From: Acidimicrobiia bacterium | GTDB taxonomy: Bacteria > Actinomycetota > Acidimicrobiia > Spongiisociales > JAENVV01 | Direction of reading: 5' to 3' | DNA length: 34,058 nt | Assembly (NCBI GenBank): GCA_016650365.1 | Contig: JAENVV010000286.1 | Location: 1-34,058, forward strand | Shown: one piece after another, positions 15,629 through 23,437 of the stretch | Position numbering within the stretch: the stretch's first letter is position 1 | How the letters are laid out: each line of letters begins with the position of its first letter | Notes under the pieces: model-generated | What the model was told of the DNA's origin: nothing | What the model saw: the letters and a program-made list of their open reading frames with translations, nothing else | The model's database searches: none | Made by a program: the position numbers and the translations under genes

Positions 15629-16341
15629 GAGCCAGGCTGCAACTTGGGAGGAATGACCGCTGCACCGGCGTTGGGGGTGAGATGTGTCTGCGCCAGGCGA
15701 GCCTCTTCGAAACGAAGTTGATCAGCCCTCCATACCAACAGGCCGAGGTAGAGGATCGTGAAGGCCGCCAGATTGACGAGCATCGAGATCAACGTTTCGG
15801 TCGGCATGCTGGCACCATCGGGCCGCACGGATTGGGTTTGGTGAAGCGTCCGCCAGATATTGACCGAGAAGTAGACGAGGGGGACCTGTAATGCCCCAAT
15901 GGCACCCAATACGGCAGATCGGCGGGCGCGCTGTGTGGGGTCGGGAGTGGCCCGGCGCAACGCCAGGTAGCCGAGATAGACGAAGAACATCATGGCCGTG
16001 CTGGCAAGTCGTGCATCCCCCCAGTCCCAGGCGATGCCCCAGGTCGCTTTGCCCCAGATCATGCCGGTGATGAGCGCCAATCCAGTGAAGAGCACACCGA
16101 CTTCGGCAGACGCAGCAGCAAGATGATCTGCTCTGGCATGCTTGGTGACCAGCCAGGCGATCCCGAAAACGGCCGTCATTCCGAACGCCAGGAACGCCAA
16201 CCAGGCAGTCGGGACGTGCACGCTGATGATCCGAGCGCTTTCTCCCTGTACGGCATCGCCGGGCATCCGGGTAGCCCAGGAGAAGCCATACACCATGCCA
16301 ATGGTCGCCAGGCCGAGAAGGGCGTAGCGAGGCTTCATCAC
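15625..16341 (-). CDS. ccmC: Haem handling protein CcmC
   Basis: This 238-residue, six-helix protein delivers haem to CcmE. The WWD motif is WGKATWGIAWDWGDARL (96-112), and the two conserved haem-ligating histidines are in IISVHVPTAW (H42) and RTLHQT (H167). This order is diagnostic of CcmC. The C-terminus is longer and more polar than usual (about 25 residues after the last helix). ATG 16341 overlaps the ccmB stop (ATGA); a second ATG follows immediately, so the exact first residue is uncertain by one. Confidence 0.96.
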   Translation of the reverse strand: MMKPRYALLGLATIGMVYGFSWATRMPGDAVQGESARIISVHVPTAWLAFLAFGMTAVFGIAWLVTKHARADHLAAASAEVGVLFTGLALITGMIWGKATWGIAWDWGDARLASTAMMFFVYLGYLALRRATPDPTQRARRSAVLGAIGALQVPLVYFSVNIWRTLHQTQSVRPDGASMPTETLISMLVNLAAFTILYLGLLVWRADQLRFEEARLAQTHLTPNAGAAVIPPKLQPGS

Positions 16342-17006
16342 GTCGTCTCCTCAAGTGGTTGGGCTGTCACGACACCGATTACGGCTACCGCGAGTACGAC
16401 CGCGACCATAAACAATGCAGGGATAAGGATACCGTTCTTTGTGCGAATGGATTCCATCCCCTGGGCAGCGGGAACGAGAAGCGGAACGGAGAGCGGGGCG
16501 ACGAGGAGTGGAGCCAACGCCGATCTGGTCCGCAGTGACGCAGTGAGGTCGGCAGCCAGAGTTCCGATGATGGCGAGGCCGGCCGCCGCCAGGATTGCCA
16601 GGGGAGTTACTGCAAGCCAACCCGGGACTGCGGCAGGAGCGAACAAAACGATCATGGTGGGAGCCACTACCAGTTCAAAGCCCAGCAGCAGAATGGCACT
16701 GGCGGCTGCCCGACCGGTGAAGCGGGCGGCGGGATCCGTTCCGAGCATGCGTAGCTGCTCCTTCTGCGCCGATGATTCGGCCGCCGACTGACGAAACGTA
16801 ATGAACATGCCGAAAAGGAGCGTCACCACCCAGAACATGCCCGGTCCGATGGTCGACAGAAGTTCCGTATTCAGCGGGAGTGCCAGCGGTATCAAAAAGA
16901 GAGCCACGAGACCGAACGGAACGGTAATGAACATGGCTTCACCCGAGCGCCCTTCAATTCGCAAGTCTCTACGCAGAATGATCATGGCTTGTTTCCGAAA
17001 CGTCAT
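16338..17006 (-). CDS. ccmB: Cytochrome c maturation ABC permease CcmB
   Basis: This 222-residue protein with six helices is the membrane partner of the ATPase CcmA. CcmAB use ATP to release haem-loaded CcmE from CcmC. Matching features are the amphipathic N-terminus RRDLRIEGRSGEAMFITVPFG (landmark only), the TLLFGMFITFRQSAAESSAQ segment after the second helix, and LAALLLVAPLSVPLLVPA-like late helices. It sits between ccmA and ccmC with 4-base overlaps at both ends, which makes the assignment firm even though the sequence itself is weakly conserved. Confidence 0.92.
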   Translation of the reverse strand: MTFRKQAMIILRRDLRIEGRSGEAMFITVPFGLVALFLIPLALPLNTELLSTIGPGMFWVVTLLFGMFITFRQSAAESSAQKEQLRMLGTDPAARFTGRAAASAILLLGFELVVAPTMIVLFAPAAVPGWLAVTPLAILAAAGLAIIGTLAADLTASLRTRSALAPLLVAPLSVPLLVPAAQGMESIRTKNGILIPALFMVAVVLAVAVIGVVTAQPLEETT

Positions 17007-17617
17007 TTCAGCCGCCCCTCGTTCAATTCGATCGTGCAGCTGGCGAACGTGATCTCGGTGGCGTGCGAAACGATGACACAGGCCCCTTTTCTGCGGATAC
17101 AGCGTTCAACAAGTGCCTCAACCAGGCCGCCGGCAGCCCGGTCAAGGCCGGAGTGGGCTTCATCGAGGAGTAGCACGTCATGATCGACCAGGAGTAGACG
17201 TGCCAGGTCGGCGCGGCGTCTCATCCCCTCGGATGCCTCGCCTGCCCTGCGACTGCGGGCTCCGCTCAGCCCGACTGCCTCCAACGCTTCGTCGACCCGA
17301 TTTTTTGGAACGCCAGCCAGTTTGGCGACCAGGTGAAGGTTCTCGTCAAGCGTCAGATCTTCATACAGAGCCGGGTGGTGGGCGACGAGGCCGACCCGTT
17401 TCCTGGTAGCCGGACCGGGAGCCGCTCCGAACATTGACACCTGACCATTGGTGGGCCTCATCAAACCGGCCATCAATCGCAGGAGAGTTGATTTACCGGC
17501 CCCGTTCGGGCCTCTCAGCCAGGCGACGTCTCCGGGCATCAAGGCCAGCGTGATGTCGGACAGGATCGGAACCCGTCCAATGCGTAGGGAGGCGTCGTTG
17601 ATATCGATGTGTGGCAC
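17003..17617 (-). CDS. ccmA: Cytochrome c maturation ATPase CcmA
   Basis: This 204-residue ABC ATPase is the first gene of the ccm operon. Walker A is GPNGAGKST (36-44), Walker B is VLLLDEAHSGLD and the H-loop is VSHA. The signature is degenerate: EASEGMRRR rather than LSGGQ. VAHHPALYEDLTLDENL is the Q-loop to helical-domain region typical of CcmA. Translation starts at GTG 17617. A TACACT hexamer ends 7 bases before it, indicating a leaderless transcript, so the mRNA probably begins at the start codon. Confidence 0.94.
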   Translation of the reverse strand: MPHIDINDASLRIGRVPILSDITLALMPGDVAWLRGPNGAGKSTLLRLMAGLMRPTNGQVSMFGAAPGPATRKRVGLVAHHPALYEDLTLDENLHLVAKLAGVPKNRVDEALEAVGLSGARSRRAGEASEGMRRRADLARLLLVDHDVLLLDEAHSGLDRAAGGLVEALVERCIRRKGACVIVSHATEITFASCTIELNEGRLK

Positions 17618-17624
17618 ACCGGGG

Positions 17625-17630
17625 AGTGTA
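17625..17630 (-). promoter_or_regulatory. ccmA: Leaderless -10 box of the ccm operon
   Basis: TACACT on the minus strand (TANNNT) lies 7 bases before the GTG of ccmA, so transcription should start at or next to the start codon. The corresponding -35 region falls inside the 40-bp palindrome at 17641-17680 and has no clear consensus. Confidence 0.45.
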
Positions 17631-17640
17631 GAAACCTCAA

Positions 17641-17680
17641 AGCAGGTACCGGTCCGGCGTACGCCGAACCGGTACCTGCT
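17641..17680. repeat. 40-bp near-perfect palindrome between a secreted-protein gene and ccmA
   Basis: The outer arms are AGCAGGTACCGGT and ACCGGTACCTGCT (13 bp, perfect). They enclose a C/A mismatch and the inner 12-bp palindrome CGGCGTACGCCG. On the minus strand it lies 16 bases after the stop of the 17697 gene, so it can act as that gene's terminator. It also covers the -35 region of the ccmA promoter and could be an operator. Confidence 0.9.
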
Positions 17681-17696
17681 CGATGGCTGGTTCGGG

Positions 17697-18110
17697 TCAG
17701 TGGTTGGGGATTAGCGGACAGAGAAAGGCGGCTTCGGTGATCGGGTCTCCGATTATCACCCAACCATCGGCCTCGGCCTGAGCCAGTTCTGCGGCGGACG
17801 TGATCATGTGCCCGGCGGGAAAGTCCATGGTCTTGGTGACGGGCGTTGGAAGCCAACGTCCTCCGTTGTAGCCCTGGCCGGGAGCCGCTTCAGCAACCGG
17901 CTGCTGGTCGGGGACCAGGAAGAGTTGGTCGAATGACTTGTTGTGCCCGTTGTATGGCAGCGAGCCTTGCAAGATCGTTCCGTATAGATCTCCATCGGCG
18001 TAGATGAAGTCGGGGGTGATCGGGCCGCTTCCCGGCTTGGCGGCAAATGCCGGAGCCGCAGTAGTAATCGCCATCAACACTGCGATGGCCAGGATTGTGA
18101 TTCTCTTCAT
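17697..18110 (-). CDS. Small secreted protein of unknown function
   Basis: This 137-residue protein begins with a clear signal peptide (MKRITILAIAVLMAITTAAPAFA, given as landmark; cleavage likely after AFA at residue 23). The mature part of about 114 residues has no recognised domain; it contains YADGDLYGTILQGSLPYNGH, GQGYNGGRWLPTP and a single Cys close to the C-terminus (FLCPLIPNH). A perfect AAGGAGG ribosome-binding site lies 8 bases before the ATG, so expression is probably high. It is divergent from the two-component system at 18239, which may regulate it. I do not recognise the family. Confidence 0.78.
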   Translation of the reverse strand: MKRITILAIAVLMAITTAAPAFAAKPGSGPITPDFIYADGDLYGTILQGSLPYNGHNKSFDQLFLVPDQQPVAEAAPGQGYNGGRWLPTPVTKTMDFPAGHMITSAAELAQAEADGWVIIGDPITEAAFLCPLIPNH

Positions 18111-18117
18111 AAGTATG

Positions 18118-18124
18118 TCCTCCT
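18118..18124 (-). promoter_or_regulatory. Strong ribosome-binding site
   Basis: AAGGAGG on the minus strand lies 8 bases before the ATG of the secreted protein gene. It is the only full Shine-Dalgarno match noticed in the window and fixes that start codon. Confidence 0.85.
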
Positions 18125-18204
18125 TGAGAGAAGCGTCGATGGTTACTGTGCCGCTGGTCGAGGAAGGGCAGATAACGGATTGGTGAACATCCCGGGAACA
18201 CGGG

Positions 18205-18232
18205 TTGCGGGTTTCGGGCGCTGCCGTACGAT
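18205..18232 (+). promoter_or_regulatory. Leaderless promoter of the two-component system
   Basis: TTGCGG (18205-18210), a 16-base spacer and TACGAT (18227-18232) are followed 6 bases later by the ATG of the response regulator, which lacks a ribosome-binding site. The transcript should begin at the start codon. Confidence 0.6.
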
Positions 18233-18238
18233 GGCGTC

Positions 18239-18931
18239 ATGATTAAGCAAACCCGGGTGATGATCGTCGACGATGAGCCCACCATTCGCGAGGTCATGAC
18301 GACCTATTTACAGCGAGACGGCTTCCTTGTCGACACCGCCGCCACCGGCGCAGAAGCGGTAGCAAAGCTGCGAAAGGGTCTTCCCGACCTGCTCATTCTG
18401 GATCTCATGCTGCCGGGGGTGGGGGGACTCAACATCCTCAAAGAGCTACGCACCAACTCCACCGTGCCGGTCATCGTTCTCACTGCCCGTACCGAGGAGG
18501 CCGATCGGATCATCGGACTTGAGTTGGGCGCGGATGATTATGTTTCCAAACCGTTTTCTCCCCGCGAGCTGGTGGCCCGGGTTCGGTCGGTCTTGCGGCG
18601 GGTGAATGTCGAACCCGAACCGGGGGTAGAAGTTCTTGAGTTCGACGGGCTTACGATTGACACGGTCAGTCGGGAGGTGACCGTCAACGGCGAGTTGGCC
18701 ACGCTGACCGCCAGGGAATTCGATCTGTTGGTCTTCCTGGCGTCCTCGCCGCGGCAAGTCTTCTCGCGTTCCCAACTCCTCGACCACGTTTGGCACTCGT
18801 CGTCGGAGTGGCAGGACACTTCAACGGTCACTGTCCACGTCCGCCGCATCCGCCACAAGATCGAGCAAGATCCGGAACGTCCTGACCGTTTGGTTACCGT
18901 GCGCGGGGTCGGGTATAGGTTCGAGGGATGA
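18239..18931 (+). CDS. OmpR/PhoB-family response regulator
   Basis: This 230-residue DNA-binding response regulator has a receiver domain (residues 1-118) with the acidic pair D11/D12, phosphoacceptor D55 in LILDLMLPG, T82 in VLTAR and K104 in VSKPFSP. A winged-helix effector domain (about 130-230) carries LTAREFDLLVFLASSPRQVFS, STVTVHVRRIRHKIE and the terminal VRGVGYRFEG (first motif cited as landmark). All catalytic positions are present. It is cotranscribed with the histidine kinase, whose ATG overlaps its stop by 4 bases. Divergent orientation to the secreted protein gene makes that gene a candidate target. Confidence 0.96.
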   Translation: MIKQTRVMIVDDEPTIREVMTTYLQRDGFLVDTAATGAEAVAKLRKGLPDLLILDLMLPGVGGLNILKELRTNSTVPVIVLTARTEEADRIIGLELGADDYVSKPFSPRELVARVRSVLRRVNVEPEPGVEVLEFDGLTIDTVSREVTVNGELATLTAREFDLLVFLASSPRQVFSRSQLLDHVWHSSSEWQDTSTVTVHVRRIRHKIEQDPERPDRLVTVRGVGYRFEG

Positions 18932-20121
18932 AGCGGCTCGTCATCATTGTTGTTGCCCTCGCCACGGTCTGGGTGGCGTTAAGCGAAGCTGCCATGCAGC
19001 CGACCGCTCCGGAGCGGTTGGCCCTATATGGAATCTTCGGGGCCGTGACCGTCGTGACGGTCGCAGTCGGCTGGATTCTGAGAAAGTTCGCCAACCGTCT
19101 CACGTCGATCACGCTTACGATTCAGATAATTGCGGTGTCAGCGGTGCTCGTGGCCGCCCTCGGCTCTGTGATGGCTTCGCCCATGTTTCTAACCGCCCAC
19201 GACCTGCGGCTCATGTTCGTCGAGTTGGGGCTGGGAGTGGCGCTCGGATTGACGCTCGCCCTGAACGTGGCCGGTTCGGTAACCGACGATCTGGCCCAAA
19301 TCGCCAGGACCGCCGAACTTGTGGCGGCCGGCGACACGTCGGTTCGAACCCGGGTGTATCGTCCCGACGAGATCGGGACAACGGCGCGAGCCGTCGACGA
19401 GATGGTGGCCCAGCTCGACTCGGCCAAACGTCAACGGGATCGTGATGAGCAAGGGCGTCGCGACTTCCTGGCCGCAGTTGGCCATGATCTACGAACGCCA
19501 CTTTCGAGTCTTCGAGCAGGTCTTGAAGCCCTCCAGGATGGTCTGGTCGTCGACGAGGCTGTCATGTTGCATCGGCTGGTTGGCAACTTGGGAACTTTGG
19601 AGCGTTTGGTAGATGACCTGTCGATTCTGGGACGGGTCGAAGCCGGTGGGATCGTTCCGGTTGCCATCGACCTTGCCGAACTCGCCGACGAAACGGTCGA
19701 CAGTCTGGTGACTGTCGCGCAGGCCAATCGGGTCGAATTGACGGTGCTGGCGCCAGACCGGGTGATCGTGGTAGCCGATCCGAGTGCAGTTGGACGGCTG
19801 ATCCGGAACCTGGTCGACAACGCGATTCGGTATGCGCCGGCCGGGTCGGCGGTTCTGGTGCGGGTCTCGGTCGGCGGACTTGGTGGAATCGTCGAAGTGG
19901 CTGATCAAGGACCCGGTTTTGATCCGGATTTTGAACTGGTGGCTTTTGATCGTTTTACGACCAACGACCCATCTCGCAGCGCTTCGGGCTCCGGGCTCGG
20001 TCTGGCGATCGCCAGGTCTGTGATCGATGCTCACCATGGCACGATCGGGATTGGGCAGGGTCCCGGCGGAGTTGTGAGGTTTGAGCTACCCGCCACGCCG
20101 ATCGAAAGCGCCACCAGCTAG
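18928..20121 (+). CDS. Sensor histidine kinase
   Basis: This 397-residue membrane kinase is the partner of the adjacent response regulator. The N-terminus has four hydrophobic segments (about 3-21, 33-50, 62-84 and 96-118) with very short loops, so there is no large extracellular sensor domain and the stimulus is probably sensed in or near the membrane. A HAMP linker follows (about 118-172), then the dimerisation/phosphoacceptor helix FLAAVGHDLRTPLSSLRAGL with H186, an N box NLVDNAIRYAP, a G1 box ADQGPGFDP and a G2 box GSGLGLAIARSV. All ATP-binding boxes look intact. It converges on the desaturase gene with 4 bases between stops. Confidence 0.95.
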   Translation: MKRLVIIVVALATVWVALSEAAMQPTAPERLALYGIFGAVTVVTVAVGWILRKFANRLTSITLTIQIIAVSAVLVAALGSVMASPMFLTAHDLRLMFVELGLGVALGLTLALNVAGSVTDDLAQIARTAELVAAGDTSVRTRVYRPDEIGTTARAVDEMVAQLDSAKRQRDRDEQGRRDFLAAVGHDLRTPLSSLRAGLEALQDGLVVDEAVMLHRLVGNLGTLERLVDDLSILGRVEAGGIVPVAIDLAELADETVDSLVTVAQANRVELTVLAPDRVIVVADPSAVGRLIRNLVDNAIRYAPAGSAVLVRVSVGGLGGIVEVADQGPGFDPDFELVAFDRFTTNDPSRSASGSGLGLAIARSVIDAHHGTIGIGQGPGGVVRFELPATPIESATS

Positions 20122-20125
20122 GCCG

Positions 20126-21025
20126 TCAAGTGGCTAGACCGTACCTTCTCTCGAAGGTCTCGGCCTGCCGATTGGCGAGGGCCGGAATGCCCATGATCTT
20201 TTCCTGGAACTCCTGGGCTTTGGTGGTCAGCCCTTCCATGGACTCGATCTTCCAATCGCGAATGAGGGGGACCAGAACCCGGTCGTGGTGGATGCGCATG
20301 TTGTAGACGCCCGCTTTGGCCATTTGCAGGGCGCGGCGCATGTATTTGGGCATTCCCACCCCTGGCATGTCGAAGTTGGACAGCACCCGGTAGATCTCGG
20401 GCAGTACGACCGACGGATTTTCGGCCAGCATGGCCGTGACGGCCCCGCGATAGAACATGAAATGATGGTTTTCGTCCACGGCGATCCGTGACATGATCTC
20501 GTAGGCGACCGGATCGTCGGTTATCCGACCGGCATTACGATGCGAGACCCGGGTGGCGAGTTCCTGGGCCGACGTGTAGGCAAAGAGGGCAACCGGATTC
20601 GGCAGTCCCGTCGAATACCCTGTGGTCATGGTGGCCAGGCGGTCGTCCTCGAGTTCATGAGGGTCGCAGTTGCGTGAGGTAAGCAGATAGGACCGGATGG
20701 CGATGGCGTGTTGGCCCTCTTCAGCGGTCCACTGTCGATTCCATTCGGCGAGCAATTCGTGATCCTTCGAATGCAGTTCGATCTCGCTGTGGTAGTACGG
20801 AAGGTTGTCTTCGGTAAGCAGGTTCAATACCAGTGACGTGCGGGCTTCCGGGGAGATGGTGCACTGCGACTCATCCCATGGTTCATCTTTGAAGTTGCGC
20901 CCCAACTCCCAGGGGACGAGTTCGTGGGCGTACCAGTGTTCACGTCGCTCACGGTGCTCGTCCATCAGGATCTGGATCGACGGGGTTATGGCATTGAGCA
21001 GTTCATAGATTTCATTGGCGGGCAT
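20126..21025 (-). CDS. Soluble acyl-[acyl-carrier-protein] desaturase (DesA-type)
   Basis: This 299-residue diiron enzyme introduces a double bond into ACP-bound fatty acids. Diiron ligands are visible in the family order: Glu in TEDNLPYYHSEI, EExxH in WTAEEGQHAIAIRSYL, Glu in SAQELATRVSHRN and ExxH in AVDENHHFMFYR (equivalent to DEKRH of plant stearoyl-ACP desaturase). Mycobacterial DesA1 and DesA2 are close relatives. The ATG at 21025 has AAGAGG just upstream and matches the usual N-terminus; an in-frame start at 21106 would add 27 unlikely residues. The C-terminal GLTTKAQEFQEKIM is typical. It probably needs ferredoxin, not encoded here. Confidence 0.92.
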   Translation of the reverse strand: MPANEIYELLNAITPSIQILMDEHRERREHWYAHELVPWELGRNFKDEPWDESQCTISPEARTSLVLNLLTEDNLPYYHSEIELHSKDHELLAEWNRQWTAEEGQHAIAIRSYLLTSRNCDPHELEDDRLATMTTGYSTGLPNPVALFAYTSAQELATRVSHRNAGRITDDPVAYEIMSRIAVDENHHFMFYRGAVTAMLAENPSVVLPEIYRVLSNFDMPGVGMPKYMRRALQMAKAGVYNMRIHHDRVLVPLIRDWKIESMEGLTTKAQEFQEKIMGIPALANRQAETFERRYGLAT

Positions 21026-21053
21026 CGAACCTCTTGGTCTTGGTGGGCGAACT

Positions 21054-21683
21054 CTACTCGGGATTCGTTCCGACGGCCGGGCTTGTCCAGGTAATTGCAA
21101 GGGCAACCCCTACCACCACGGCCGCCAGATACCACCAGATGACCGAGTGGTTCAGGGCACTGCGAAACGGATCCGCAGCGGCCCGCACAAGTCCGGCCGC
21201 TGCAATGGCGGCTGCCGCTTTGGTACCAAGCGGCAGCCGATACACGATCAGCGCCGCCAGTCCGAAGGCAAGTCCGGCTATCTCGCCGATCGGAACTTCC
21301 CACGATCCGGCGGTAACCCCGCCACAGGCAGATCGGAACACGCAGCCAAGTTCCCAGCCGCTCAGTCCCACCAGGGCAGGTACGGCCATCGGGGCGAGCG
21401 AAATCGGCAGCGAGGTGGATCGGAAACGCCACGCCAGTGATCCGAGAGCCCCGATCGATGCCCAGCCAGGGTGGACGCCGGCCCGGACAAGGAGAATGAG
21501 TCCAGGGTGCGACCAGGGGTAGGAGCCACCTGCCACCATGGCGGCCAATCGCCCCACGAGCAGACCCATCAAGGTTGCGCCGAGGAGATCGTCGAATCGG
21601 CGCTGCCGGCGGTTCAGGAAGCGATCCGTCGCCCACATTGCCCCGGCGCCGAGAAAGACGGCCCACAGCAGGGTGAATTCCAT
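21054..21683 (-). CDS. Lgt-like membrane protein (prolipoprotein diacylglyceryl transferase superfamily)
   Basis: This 209-residue protein has about seven hydrophobic helices. The pattern GRLAAMVAGG, then VRAGVHPGWASIGALGSL, then GWELGCVFRSACGG followed by WEVP recalls Lgt and Lgt-like proteins, including the GCxxxxxCGG loop of the non-canonical group. At 209 residues it is shorter than true Lgt (about 260-290), and the canonical HGG and RxGNFxNxE segments are missing, so transfer of diacylglycerol to lipoproteins is doubtful. Its ATG overlaps the stop of the TlpA-like lipoprotein gene by one base, suggesting the two act together, perhaps in extracytoplasmic redox. Confidence 0.55.
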   Translation of the reverse strand: MEFTLLWAVFLGAGAMWATDRFLNRRQRRFDDLLGATLMGLLVGRLAAMVAGGSYPWSHPGLILLVRAGVHPGWASIGALGSLAWRFRSTSLPISLAPMAVPALVGLSGWELGCVFRSACGGVTAGSWEVPIGEIAGLAFGLAALIVYRLPLGTKAAAAIAAAGLVRAAADPFRSALNHSVIWWYLAAVVVGVALAITWTSPAVGTNPE

Positions 21684-22156
21684 CAGGGTTGCCGGATAAG
21701 ATCATCGATGCCGGATACGAGTGTTCGTTCGTCGATGATTCCCAGGTGCGTCGAGATGATCTCCCCACCCCGAGCAACGAAGTAGGTGATGGGAACGCCG
21801 ACCCCTCCCAGGGTGGCCGGGATGGAGCGGTTCGGGTCGGCAACATGGTCAAAATCCAACCGGAACTCGGCAATGAAGGCGGCTGCATCTTCTGGTCGAT
21901 CCTGAACGTCAACCCCGAGAAAGGTGACGGCGCCGGCGTATTGGAGGGCGGCCTCTCGTAGGAGGGGAGCCTCCGCCCGGCAGGGAAGACACCACGAGGC
22001 CCACACATTGACAACGATGGGCAGGTCGTTGGTTTTGAGGGTTTCAAGGAATTCGGCGGCGGTTACCTCGGGGATGGCAACCGACGAGGCCGGGCTTGGG
22101 GGTGGCGCGCAGGTGGCGAGAACCACGAGGAGAATCAGTAAAAAGCGATACTTCAC
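21683..22156 (-). CDS. TlpA-like thioredoxin-fold lipoprotein
   Basis: This 157-residue extracytoplasmic thiol-disulfide oxidoreductase begins with a lipoprotein signal (VKYRFLLILLVVLATC, lipobox LATC). The thioredoxin fold follows with active site VNVWASWCLPCRAEAPLL and cis-proline segment GGVGVPITYFVARGG. I chose the GTG at 22156 because it gives a compact lipoprotein; an ATG at 22618 would extend through the glgC promoter region and into glgC. It is divergent from glgC and cotranscribed with the Lgt-like protein. It is one of three TlpA-type proteins in the window and has the standard WCLPC motif. Confidence 0.88.
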   Translation of the reverse strand: MKYRFLLILLVVLATCAPPPSPASSVAIPEVTAAEFLETLKTNDLPIVVNVWASWCLPCRAEAPLLREAALQYAGAVTFLGVDVQDRPEDAAAFIAEFRLDFDHVADPNRSIPATLGGVGVPITYFVARGGEIISTHLGIIDERTLVSGIDDLIRQP

Positions 22157-22165
22157 TGCGCCATT

Positions 22166-22195
22166 CTGACACCAGCAACGTCCCCGGACTAGTTT
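22166..22195 (+). promoter_or_regulatory. glgC: Leaderless promoter of glgC
   Basis: CTGACA (22166-22171), an 18-base spacer and TAGTTT (22190-22195) are followed 6 bases later by the ATG of glgC, which has no ribosome-binding site. Transcription should start at or next to the start codon. Confidence 0.6.
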
Positions 22196-22201
22196 GACCA
22201 C

Positions 22202-23437
22202 ATGAGCCAACGCATTATGACCATGGTCCTGGCCGGCGGTGAAGGCAAGCGATTGCATCCCCTTACGAGATCGCGAGCGAAACCGGCGGTCCCGTTCGGT
22301 GGACATTACCGGCTCATCGACTTTGTACTGTCGAATCTCACCAATGCCCACTTCCACCACATCGCGGTTCTCACACAGTACAAAAGTCACAGCCTCGACA
22401 AGCACCTGAGCCAGGCCTGGCGTCTTTCGCCGATCCTTGGTAATTATGTCACCGCAGTTCCGGCTCAGATGCGGCGGGGTCCCCATTGGTATTCCGGGTC
22501 GGCAGATGCGATTTTTCAGAACCTCAACATCCTTGACGACGAGCGCCCTGACCATGTCATCGTCTTCGGTGCCGATCACATTTACCGGATGGATCCAAGG
22601 CAGATGCTCGATGCCCACATTGCATCAGGAGCCGGGGTCACCGTGGCCGGAATCCGGGTTCCCGTCAAAGATGCCACAGATTTCGGTGTCATCGACGCCG
22701 ACAGCACCGGCCGCATCAAGGCCTTCGTCGAGAAGCCCGCCGTTCCGCCAACGATTCCGGATGATCCTTCGCTCGCTTTCGCTTCGATGGGCAGCTATAT
22801 CTTCAGAAGAGACGTGCTCGAAGAGGTCATCCGAGCCGATGCCGAGGAGGAAGAGTCCAAGCACGACCTCGGCGGAAACATCATCCCGTCGCTGGTCGCG
22901 GCAGGAGTCGCTCACGTCTATGACTATGCGTCCAACCTCGTTCCCGGTCAGAGTCACCGGGAGGTGGGGTATTGGCGTGATGTGGGAACCATTGATTCGT
23001 ACTACGAAGCCTCGATGGACCTGATTGCTCTCGATCCGATCTTCGACCTCTACAACGAAGCCTGGCCGATCAGGACCTGGCAGCCGACCCACCCTCCGGC
23101 CAAATTTATCCACAATGAGGGCGAACGGCGCGGCCGGGCGATTAATTCGATGGTCTCGTCCGGTGCGGTGGTTTCCGGCGGGCACGTCGTCCAATCCATT
23201 CTGTCACCACTGGTTCGGATCAACTCTTTCTCGGAGATCGAAGGTTCCATCCTTTTTGAGAATGTCAGGGTCGGTCGGGGAGCGGTGGTGCGGAACGCCA
23301 TCATCGACAAGAACGTGTGGGTGCCGGCGGGCATGAAGATTGGAGTCGATCTCGAGGCTGATCGGGAACGGTTTACGGTCTCCGACAGTGGGATCATCGT
23401 TATTGGCAAGAACGACAAACTCGAAGAGCTCCACTAA
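22202..23437 (+). CDS. glgC: Glucose-1-phosphate adenylyltransferase (ADP-glucose pyrophosphorylase)
   Basis: This enzyme makes ADP-glucose from ATP and glucose-1-phosphate for glycogen and alpha-glucan synthesis. The 411-residue protein has the nucleotide-binding N-terminus [20 protein letters not shown] (residues 9-28), [17 protein letters not shown], the catalytic [14 protein letters not shown], and the sugar-phosphate region [20 protein letters not shown]-terminal left-handed beta-helix follows ([35 protein letters not shown]). All catalytic motifs are intact. No other glycogen gene is adjacent. Its stop overlaps the stop of the convergent lipoprotein gene by 4 bases. Confidence 0.96.
   Translation: MSQRIMTMVLAGGEGKRLHPLTRSRAKPAVPFGGHYRLIDFVLSNLTNAHFHHIAVLTQYKSHSLDKHLSQAWRLSPILGNYVTAVPAQMRRGPHWYSGSADAIFQNLNILDDERPDHVIVFGADHIYRMDPRQMLDAHIASGAGVTVAGIRVPVKDATDFGVIDADSTGRIKAFVEKPAVPPTIPDDPSLAFASMGSYIFRRDVLEEVIRADAEEEESKHDLGGNIIPSLVAAGVAHVYDYASNLVPGQSHREVGYWRDVGTIDSYYEASMDLIALDPIFDLYNEAWPIRTWQPTHPPAKFIHNEGERRGRAINSMVSSGAVVSGGHVVQSILSPLVRINSFSEIEGSILFENVRVGRGAVVRNAIIDKNVWVPAGMKIGVDLEADRERFTVSDSGIIVIGKNDKLEELH

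Noticed and set aside
20986-22047. 353-residue minus-strand frame
   Set aside because: It is an alternative frame of the Lgt-like and TlpA-like genes, rich in Arg, Pro and Ser, without family features.
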